Assembly: GCF_020149935.1 (NCBI RefSeq)
Contig: NZ_CP083757.1
Coordinates: forward strand, 2,257,501 to 2,321,500
DNA length: 64,000 bases
Direction of reading: 5' to 3'
Source of the DNA: Marinilongibacter aquaticus
GTDB lineage: Bacteria; Bacteroidota; Bacteroidia; Cytophagales; Spirosomataceae
A program made the translations under genes and the position numbers. This document shows positions 57,568 to 64,000 of this stretch, in pieces; the stretch's first letter is position 1; each line of letters begins with the position of its first letter. The notes under the pieces were generated by a model. It was not told where the DNA came from, made no database searches, and saw only the letters and a list, made by a program, of their open reading frames with translations.

Positions 57568-57748
57568 TACCACACTTTCATATTTTTAATGGTCAAGACT
57601 ATGGATAGTGCGGGATTAGAAGCACTTCACTTTCAGCTTGCCGATATGTTTGTTAATTTTCAATTCGTTTCAAATTAGCACCTAACCCACATTGCGTATA
57701 GCCAATATACCTGCTGCTTTATTCATTTTCAATCCGTCAGCGTTGGCT

Positions 57749-60388
57749 TTACATTCCACCAATCAATTCTTTTGCTTTGTCTAATGTGTATGCTCGGTCT
57801 ACTTCTTTTTTGTCGAATATCATAAAGTAGGCAAAGTTGTTCCCTGCTTGCTTTTCCCATTCATTTCCTAAACGGCATTTTGCTGCACTATCAGTATTAT
57901 CAAGATGATCGCCTTTGGTTTCAATTAATATGGTTTTGCCTGATTTTGTTTGCATAATAAAGTCTGGATAATGGTTGGCCTTAAATCCGTTGATATAAAA
58001 TCCTTTTCCTCGTTCTAAATTCCTATGCCAAAACTCAATGTTTGAAGATGTTCCGAGTTCCATCGCTACTCGTTCTTCAAAGTTGTTCATTGAACCTTCT
58101 TTTTCGTAAAGTGAATTTCCAATGGATGAGCCTGTATTACCTGGAACAATCTCCTTGCTTAAATACCAATTTCCTTTGGTGTTGATTCGCTTAGACTTGA
58201 TTAAATCCATAAAGCGACCTTCGGCATACGAGTCTGCTAATTGTCTAATTTTCGATTTGATTTTATCCGTATAACTCCATTTGCGAACCAAAATATCCCT
58301 TAGTTGCTCGGTGTTCATACTATTTAGCACACGACCGATGTAAACCTTGATTTCTTGGTCAGGAATCGGGTACATATTTCCGATAATCTGCATCATCTGA
58401 TGCGTGATGTCTGTTATCTGGTTTTCTTTTGGTTTTGCTAAAATGTATTCCGCAATTGGGTCTTTTACCAAGGTGTCTTCAATCTTTGTGAATGAAGGTC
58501 GGTACTCGTTTTTCTTGGCTTCTTCCAAGTCTATTTTATACAAGTCAGAAGATATTTGGTCAAAGTCAATTTTAATGTCTTCATCTGAAAGTTTGAAGTC
58601 TTTGAGCAAAGATTCACGGTTCAGTAATTCTTCGTCAGTTTCAAAAATATCGCTTACGTTTACCTTGATGAAAAACTGTGGAAACTCGATTTTATCTATG
58701 AACTCTTTGTAGGCTTCTTTAACCTTGTATCGTTTTACTTTATCACCCATTTCTTGAAAAATAGTTGAGTCAACAGGCTGTTGTTCCTGTTCTTTTATTT
58801 GTTCTTCTAACTGTCGGTTTTGTTCTTCCGCAATGGCTTCAATTTCATCAATTACCGTTGTTGTTTCTGGTTCTTCTTCATCTGCATTCGGGTCAAACGT
58901 TACACGATTTGTGTCGATGTTTTCATCTTCTTCTTGCTCCGTTTGTTGCTCTGGGAAAAGGAATGATTCAACTGGGTCTGCTGTAACTGTTTTCTTTTCT
59001 TCTTCGGTCATCTTATCCACTTTGCGATAATCTTTTTCGCTAAATCCTGATTCTTGCAAACCTTTTACAATGCTTTGCAAAGTCTCGTTGAACTTGGCAG
59101 ATGCCGTTAAAACGTAAGAAAGATTTAACTGAAATGATTTGTGTCTTTGCACATAAGGCTGACGCAAAACACGACCTAAAATTTGCTCCACATCTACTGC
59201 ACTTGATTTGTCTGCTAATGATGCCAAGATGTAGGCAAACGGACAATCCCAACCTTCTTTCAAGGCGTTGATGGTGATGATGTAGCGGACTTCACATTCC
59301 TTGCTCATCAAATCAATACCTTTCAATTCGTCAATGTTGGCAGTCTTGATTTTGATTTGATTTTCTGGAATTCCCAAACTCAACAACTGTTCTTTCAGCT
59401 TCTCGAAAGTGGTATTGTCGTCATTGGTTTTAGGTTGAGCCTGAAACAGAACAATGGGTCTGATGTATTTGCCACCTTCTGCTTCTTGCTTTTTTGCAAG
59501 GTTTTCCAACTTTCGTTGTAAATGCAAAGCATTGTTGATGACTTCCGTTTTATCGTGATTGTTGTAAACAATTACAGGAAGTTTTACCATATGTTCCTTT
59601 TTTAGTTCTATGGCAGGAACAAGGCTTACAATGTTGCTATTGTCTTTCGGGGTTGCGGTTAAATCAAGAATGAATGACGGATTTAGATTTTTAAGCATAT
59701 CTACACTTAAATCACTTTCTGCATTGTGACTTTCATCTACTACCAAAACAGGATTGAGATAACGCAAAACGTTGATTAGTGCAGTATCGTCTACACCATC
59801 TAAGATATGTTCGCTGTTTTTGAACTGCGATACAAAGGCTTCTAACTGTCCGTTTTCTTGATAAACTTTTCTGTCGTCTTTGTTTTTTGCTCGAAGACTG
59901 GCAAAACTCATTACAAAAATGCTCAACTGGTCTTTTACCACTGTGGGGTTGAAGTTTGAGCCTTGCAACAAATCTTCTTTTTGATAGACTTCTACTCGGT
60001 GATTGAAAAGTGTATTGAGTTTTTGTCTGTACGGATGCTCTGGATTGGAAAGTGCATCAACCGTTTGTTGCAGAAGGTTACTCCATGGCACTAACCAAAT
60101 CACAGCTTTGGGTTTGCTGGAATCGTAAGCCTGAAAAATAGAATGCAAAGCATTTACAGCAATAAAGGTTTTACCGCCTGCCGTTGGCACTTTGATTGCA
60201 ACGTGTGCCGCATTCGGGATGTTGTTTTTATAGGGCTGCATTCCTGTACCATCCAAAGGATTGTATGGACCAATTTTATCTTCCCAATATTGGTTGAAGG
60301 CTTTACCTAAATCTTTTTGCTCTTGAACGTAAGTCAAGTATTCTTCAAGATGTTCAATTACTTTCTGCTGATAGCTTTTTAATTCCAT
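57749..60388 (-). CDS. res: Type III restriction enzyme, Res subunit
   Basis: 879 residues from the ATG at 60388. It is a superfamily 2 helicase/nuclease: Walker A VPTAGGKT (to residue 74), DESH box (Asp218-Glu-Ser-His), motif III DLTATPKD, and motif VI region QILGRVLRQP. A C-terminal PD-(D/E)xK nuclease is visible as Asp809 (HYPDF) with Glu823-Thr-Lys825 (ILIETKGD). With Mod it translocates along DNA and cuts near unmethylated sites. The gap of 158 bases to fic holds three spaced repeats, so res may have its own control. Confidence 0.9.
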   Translation of the reverse strand: MELKSYQQKVIEHLEEYLTYVQEQKDLGKAFNQYWEDKIGPYNPLDGTGMQPYKNNIPNAAHVAIKVPTAGGKTFIAVNALHSIFQAYDSSKPKAVIWLVPWSNLLQQTVDALSNPEHPYRQKLNTLFNHRVEVYQKEDLLQGSNFNPTVVKDQLSIFVMSFASLRAKNKDDRKVYQENGQLEAFVSQFKNSEHILDGVDDTALINVLRYLNPVLVVDESHNAESDLSVDMLKNLNPSFILDLTATPKDNSNIVSLVPAIELKKEHMVKLPVIVYNNHDKTEVINNALHLQRKLENLAKKQEAEGGKYIRPIVLFQAQPKTNDDNTTFEKLKEQLLSLGIPENQIKIKTANIDELKGIDLMSKECEVRYIITINALKEGWDCPFAYILASLADKSSAVDVEQILGRVLRQPYVQRHKSFQLNLSYVLTASAKFNETLQSIVKGLQESGFSEKDYRKVDKMTEEEKKTVTADPVESFLFPEQQTEQEEDENIDTNRVTFDPNADEEEPETTTVIDEIEAIAEEQNRQLEEQIKEQEQQPVDSTIFQEMGDKVKRYKVKEAYKEFIDKIEFPQFFIKVNVSDIFETDEELLNRESLLKDFKLSDEDIKIDFDQISSDLYKIDLEEAKKNEYRPSFTKIEDTLVKDPIAEYILAKPKENQITDITHQMMQIIGNMYPIPDQEIKVYIGRVLNSMNTEQLRDILVRKWSYTDKIKSKIRQLADSYAEGRFMDLIKSKRINTKGNWYLSKEIVPGNTGSSIGNSLYEKEGSMNNFEERVAMELGTSSNIEFWHRNLERGKGFYINGFKANHYPDFIMQTKSGKTILIETKGDHLDNTDSAAKCRLGNEWEKQAGNNFAYFMIFDKKEVDRAYTLDKAKELIGGM

Positions 60389-60404
60389 ATTTCTAAAATT
60401 ATAA

Positions 60405-60495
60405 CGTGCACAACATTTCGCCAATCTTTAAGCATATACTGATATCGTGCACAAAATTCTACACATATTTGTAGATGTTCCTGAAACGTGCACAA
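60405..60495. repeat. Three CGTGCACAA direct repeats at 41-base spacing
   Basis: CGTGCACAA occurs at 60405, 60446 and 60487, exactly 41 bases apart each time, in the only long gap of the operon. Each contains the palindrome GTGCAC. Intervening bases differ. A variant (TTGTGCG) lies at about 60509. Four helical turns of spacing suggests binding of one protein on one DNA face. Confidence 0.6.
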
Positions 60496-60546
60496 GAAAC
60501 GTTGATTTGTTGTGCGTGTTATTCTCTTTATTTAAGTTGTTGACTA

Positions 60547-61611
60547 TCATCTATTTTTGAGTATTTGCAGTAAAGCAACATTGATGTAATAGTTAAACTT
60601 GCCAATTTTTACTTTGGCAAGTAATCCCGCATCAGCAAGGGTGTTCAAGTAACTTGAAGCCGTATTTCTGTGAATTTTCAGCTCTCGCTCCAAAAAGCTG
60701 TTTTTGGTGTAAGGATGCTTAAAAAGGATGTTGATTAAATCGTGGCTGTAAAAACTAAAGTTGCTGCGGATTTCCTTTTTGTAGTCGTCCATCAGCACCT
60801 TTATCTTGTTAACTACTACAATAGTTTCTTTAGCAGTTAATTCAACGCCTTTAAGCATCCACTCTATCCATTCTTCCCAACTACCTTTGGTGCGAACTTC
60901 TTGCAACAAGCGGTAATAATCGCTTTTATTTTTAATGATGTAGCTACTCAAGTAGAGAACAGGAATATCCAACAAACCTTGCTGCACCAAATACAAGATA
61001 TTCAGCAAACGTCCCGTTCTGCCATTACCATCAAAATAAGGGTGAATACTTTCAAACTGAAAATGGATGATGGGCATTTTTATTAGTGCGTCTGTTTCAT
61101 GAAATTCAGGCACGTTAATGTATTGTTCCAAATTATCGAGCAAAGCTTTAATATCATCATAATGTTGTGGTGGCGTATAAACCACTTCTTGGGTTTTCGG
61201 GTTTTTTAGAACGGTTCCCGGTATCTTCCGAATAGGGTGGTTTGGAGAAATAATATGTTGGATTCGGGAAATGTCGTTAATGGTCAACAACCCTTTCTTG
61301 CGAACAATATCCAATCCCAATTTTATAGCATTAGAGTAATTAAGGGCCTCTTTTGCCGTTACCGAAGCTACCGTTTCGTCAATACTGGCTTGGTACATTT
61401 CATCATCGGTAGTGACAATGTTCTCGATTTCGTTACTGTCTTTTGCCTCTTGTAGCGTAAGCGTATCAAGTAAAATTTGAGAGTTGGGAATTTTAGAAAC
61501 TTCACCTTTAAGTTGCCCCAAAGCCCGTGACGCTTTGTTAAGCTGTTTTAAAGTAGCTACAGACTCACAATCAACGTTTGGTGGTAGGTTTAGTATTTTG
61601 ATTTCTTCCAT
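60547..61611 (-). CDS. Fic-family protein within the type III R-M operon
   Basis: 354 residues. The catalytic motif is HPYFDGNGRTGR starting at His190, intact for AMP transfer. An inhibitory helix in the N-terminal part has Ser59-x3-Glu63-Asn64 (SNEIEN), the class II pattern (S/T)xxxE(G/N), so the enzyme carries its own inhibitor. The C-terminus is a winged-helix-like domain (SFLERELKIHRNTASSYLNT) that could bind DNA. It starts three bases after mod and lies upstream of res. Fic enzymes usually AMPylate proteins; the target is unknown. Confidence 0.92.
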   Translation of the reverse strand: MEEIKILNLPPNVDCESVATLKQLNKASRALGQLKGEVSKIPNSQILLDTLTLQEAKDSNEIENIVTTDDEMYQASIDETVASVTAKEALNYSNAIKLGLDIVRKKGLLTINDISRIQHIISPNHPIRKIPGTVLKNPKTQEVVYTPPQHYDDIKALLDNLEQYINVPEFHETDALIKMPIIHFQFESIHPYFDGNGRTGRLLNILYLVQQGLLDIPVLYLSSYIIKNKSDYYRLLQEVRTKGSWEEWIEWMLKGVELTAKETIVVVNKIKVLMDDYKKEIRSNFSFYSHDLINILFKHPYTKNSFLERELKIHRNTASSYLNTLADAGLLAKVKIGKFNYYINVALLQILKNR

Positions 61612-61614
61612 AGC

Positions 61615-63198
61615 TTAAAATCTTGTGATGTCTCTTGGTATTTTCTTGAAAATGATGTTCTTTTTCGCCATAAACTCTTTCGGCAAAAGGCAATTGTCCG
61701 CATAAATGATGTATTGCTCGCCTTTGGTTTTTATAAGTTCCAAAGCATCATAATCTAAGGTGGTTAGGCGGTCTTTCTCGTAAATGAAGTAGTATGCAGA
61801 ATCTTCTTTTTTGCCCAAAAAGTAATTCTCTGCATTGGGTTCTGTAAACGAGGTACGAGTCTCCGAAAACCAAATGTATTCTCGGATTTTTAGCAAGCCG
61901 ACTTCTTCGTTCAAGTTTTGGTTCTCGTCAAATAATGGCAAACCAAGTTCATAGAAGTCAAATGCTCCGCCTGTACCATCTACTTTTTTATTGCCTGAAC
62001 CATAACCTTTGGTTACACGCTTTACTCTTTCTGCTGTAATATCATTGGCGTAATCTTCCATTTCTACCAAAATGAATTTGCGATTGCCACCGTCTTGCTT
62101 ATTTAAGTTCAATACTGCGTGAGCAGTTGTGCCTGAACCAGCAAATGAATCGAGGATGATGGAGTTTTTGTCAGATGAAAGTTGTAATACTCTTTCAACT
62201 AACCTTGATGGTTTTGGTGTATCAAATGGGAAATTAGATTTTCCCATGATTACTTTTAAATCCTGCTTTGCTTCTTGATTATCTCCAACTTCTTCACGAA
62301 GCCATAGAGTCAAAGGAACAGTTCCTTGTTGAACCTCATTCATAAACTTTTTTACAGATGGAACATTTTTTCCATCTTTTCCAAACCATATCCTATTGTC
62401 CTGAATAAGTTCTTGAAGTTTTTCTTTGTTCACTCCCCAGCATCTTCCATTTGGTGGTGAAACTATTCTTCCCGATGGCGTTTCAATTTCGTAGTCGGTT
62501 AACTTGGAATATGTTTTAACAGACAAGTCGCTGGATTTCCATGGCCCACGAATATCATTGTCAGGATTCTTATATCTTTTATTTTGAGCTTCTGTTCGAG
62601 GCAATAAATTTCTTTTCCAGCTATCTTTTGACTTTGCATAACACAAAACAAAGTCATGCATATCAGACAAGTATCTGGCATCATTTTGAGGACTGTATTT
62701 TTTCTGCCAAATAATGTTGTTAATAAAATTCCTCACTCCAAAAATCTCATCACATATCAATTTTAAATTGGCTTGTTCATTGTCGTCTATTGAAATAAAA
62801 ATCGCCCCATCATTTGCCAAAAGTTTATGAAGCAATTTTAGTCTTGGGTACATCATACACAACCACTTGTCGTGTCGGCTAAGGTCTTCTCCATCTTTGC
62901 CTACTACTTCGCCCAACCATTTCTTTATTTTTGGGTGGTTCACGTTATCGTTGTACACCCAATTTTCATTGCCCGTGTTATATGGCGGGTCTATATAGAT
63001 ACACTTTATTTTTCCTTCGTATTCAGGCAGTAGGCTTTTGAGTGCTTCAAGGTTATCTCCGTGTATTATTTTGTTTCCGCTATTGGTGGGTTCGCTTTTG
63101 TCGGCTGTAAATCCGTATTTATGTTCCAATACTCGGTATGGCACATCTTGGTGGTGGCTCACCACCTTGTCTTTTCCTATCCAATGGAGTGTTGGCAT
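61615..63198 (-). CDS. mod: Type III DNA adenine methyltransferase, Mod subunit
   Basis: 527 residues. The catalytic motif DPPY is at residues 70-73 (YIDPPYNTGNENW) and the SAM motif FAGSG at 352-356 (ILDSFAGSGTTAHAV), the beta-class order typical of Mod. The middle (about 110-330) should be the target-recognition region. It methylates adenine at an asymmetric site and is needed by Res. No phase-variable simple repeat is visible. The gene starts one base after the 5'-nucleotidase gene ends, and three bases before fic. Confidence 0.93.
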   Translation of the reverse strand: MPTLHWIGKDKVVSHHQDVPYRVLEHKYGFTADKSEPTNSGNKIIHGDNLEALKSLLPEYEGKIKCIYIDPPYNTGNENWVYNDNVNHPKIKKWLGEVVGKDGEDLSRHDKWLCMMYPRLKLLHKLLANDGAIFISIDDNEQANLKLICDEIFGVRNFINNIIWQKKYSPQNDARYLSDMHDFVLCYAKSKDSWKRNLLPRTEAQNKRYKNPDNDIRGPWKSSDLSVKTYSKLTDYEIETPSGRIVSPPNGRCWGVNKEKLQELIQDNRIWFGKDGKNVPSVKKFMNEVQQGTVPLTLWLREEVGDNQEAKQDLKVIMGKSNFPFDTPKPSRLVERVLQLSSDKNSIILDSFAGSGTTAHAVLNLNKQDGGNRKFILVEMEDYANDITAERVKRVTKGYGSGNKKVDGTGGAFDFYELGLPLFDENQNLNEEVGLLKIREYIWFSETRTSFTEPNAENYFLGKKEDSAYYFIYEKDRLTTLDYDALELIKTKGEQYIIYADNCLLPKEFMAKKNIIFKKIPRDITRF

Positions 63199-63199
63199 A

Positions 63200-64000
63200 T
63201 TATTTCTCTTTTACTTTCTTCGGTTCAACAATAATTTCCTTCTCGTAATTTTTGAGAACAGAATTCGATTTATACAACACTCGTCCGCAAGGTATTTTCT
63301 TACTCGAATCGCTCAAATGTGTATGCTGGTCGTCAAAAAAGATGTGAGCTCCAAAAGCTTCTAATACTTTCTCTTTTGGAAGTCCGCCCATAAAATAGGC
63401 TTCATCCACATAAACATTCCATTTTCTAAGCGTTTTGATAACTCGCATATGGCTTGGTGCATTACGAGCCGTTACGATGGCAAGTCGTAGAGGAGAAAGT
63501 TCTTTTTCAATAGGCAAAAAATCTTGAATGTCTGATAATTTTCTTAAAAGGACTGCAAAAGGGCCATCCTTCAAAGGAATATCCTCGTTTTCTTTTTCGT
63601 GTTTGTGAAAAGCATCCATTCCCTGTTCTTTATAGATTTGTTCAGATTCTTCTGAAAAAACAACGGCATCGGCATCAAATGCGAATTTTACCCGGTCTGT
63701 TTCAGGTTGGAAATTTTCTGGTGGGTCGTAAATCAAGGCAGTTGCACAGTTGGCTGTATCAATGATTTTTTGAACATCACTTTCATCACGAGAAAGAAAA
63801 AGGTCAATGTCAAAAGCGTCAATGAAAGGTGCAAGAGGCTCGCCACCTGAGAATGCCCACCTTGTAATAGGGAGTTTGTAATGTTCAATTGCCTTTAAAA
63901 CTCTTACACCTGTTTCAGGACTGTTTCTTGACATTACAACAACCTCAACAATTGAATTGTCAACGTGAGTATTGAGTTTTAGTAATGCTTCAACCAAAGG
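63200..64000 (-). CDS. 5'-nucleotidase family protein (cytosolic NT5C1-like), partial
   Basis: At least 266 residues; the frame is open to the window edge, so the start lies outside. The family is seen in VVVMSRNSPETGVRVLKAIE, FDADAVVFSEESEQIYKEQG, RLAIVTARNAPSHMRVIKTL and GAHIFFDDQHTHLSD, which fit the PF06189-type nucleotidases with HAD-like phosphatase chemistry (Asp-x-Asp in FDADAV). Such enzymes dephosphorylate nucleoside monophosphates. It stops one base before mod, so it is in the restriction operon. A nucleotide-depleting role in defence is speculative. Confidence 0.85.
   Translation of the reverse strand, partial: PLVEALLKLNTHVDNSIVEVVVMSRNSPETGVRVLKAIEHYKLPITRWAFSGGEPLAPFIDAFDIDLFLSRDESDVQKIIDTANCATALIYDPPENFQPETDRVKFAFDADAVVFSEESEQIYKEQGMDAFHKHEKENEDIPLKDGPFAVLLRKLSDIQDFLPIEKELSPLRLAIVTARNAPSHMRVIKTLRKWNVYVDEAYFMGGLPKEKVLEAFGAHIFFDDQHTHLSDSSKKIPCGRVLYKSNSVLKNYEKEIIVEPKKVKEK

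Noticed and set aside
56869-57697. GCCTAAC and ACCTAAC motifs on both sides of the 160-aa gene, similar to integron attC core boxes
   Set aside because: The required complementary inner boxes and closing partner sites do not pair by eye, and no integrase is present; short motif matches like this are expected by chance.

Overview
The window comes from a Bacteroidota chromosome, most likely an aerobic member of the Cytophagales. Three things support this: type IX secretion (T9SS) sorting domains and a PorU-like sortase; promoters with the Bacteroidota -7 element TAnnTTTG; and the family content (DUF3467, Bacteroidota-style SdaA, GlmM and Tgt). I cannot name the genus. No rRNA operon, CRISPR array or transposase is visible.

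Layout. 1-10.9 kb: mixed housekeeping and envelope genes (Dabb lipoprotein, sdaA, PorU-like protease, an asparagine-synthase-like protein, a solitary nuoD, PspC). 10.9-20.4 kb: two head-to-tail copies of a three-gene minus-strand cassette. Each copy has a giant secreted protein with thrombospondin-type-3 repeats, then a T9SS-sorted protein, then a tiny gene of 41 or 43 codons that the supplied ORF list does not contain. The tiny product carries an exact lasso-peptide leader motif (YxxPxLx3Gx5T) and a 14-residue variable tail. Each copy ends in its own intrinsic terminator. 20.9-28.5 kb: a sensor kinase/response regulator operon, chrA, YceI-like and 2OG-oxygenase genes, recR, glmM. 28.5-43.5 kb: the transcription/translation block rpoC-rpoB-rplL-rplJ-rplA-rplK, nusG-secE-tRNA-Trp, a Tet-type MFS pump, then tuf with tRNA-Thr, -Gly and -Tyr. 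All of it is on the minus strand and split into several transcription units by visible terminators and promoters. 43.5-56.8 kb: an ECF sigma/anti-sigma/beta-barrel operon, a thioredoxin, fusA, DUF3467, a Bax-inhibitor family protein, rpsL-rpsG, an oxidoreductase, rsmG, a glycosyltransferase, tgt and tRNA-Asn.

56.8-64 kb looks AT-richer and lies directly behind tRNA-Asn. It holds a type III restriction-modification operon (5'-nucleotidase, mod, fic, res) with a Fic protein between the methylase and the restriction subunit, and three evenly spaced CGTGCACAA repeats upstream of res. The last gene runs off the window.

The most novel signal is the duplicated cassette joining a lasso-type leader peptide to large T9SS-type surface proteins. 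An asparagine-synthase homologue without the N-terminal glutaminase cysteine, which is the architecture of lasso cyclases, sits about 2 kb away. No B1 (RRE) or B2 (leader peptidase) gene is in the window, so maturation of the peptides is inference.
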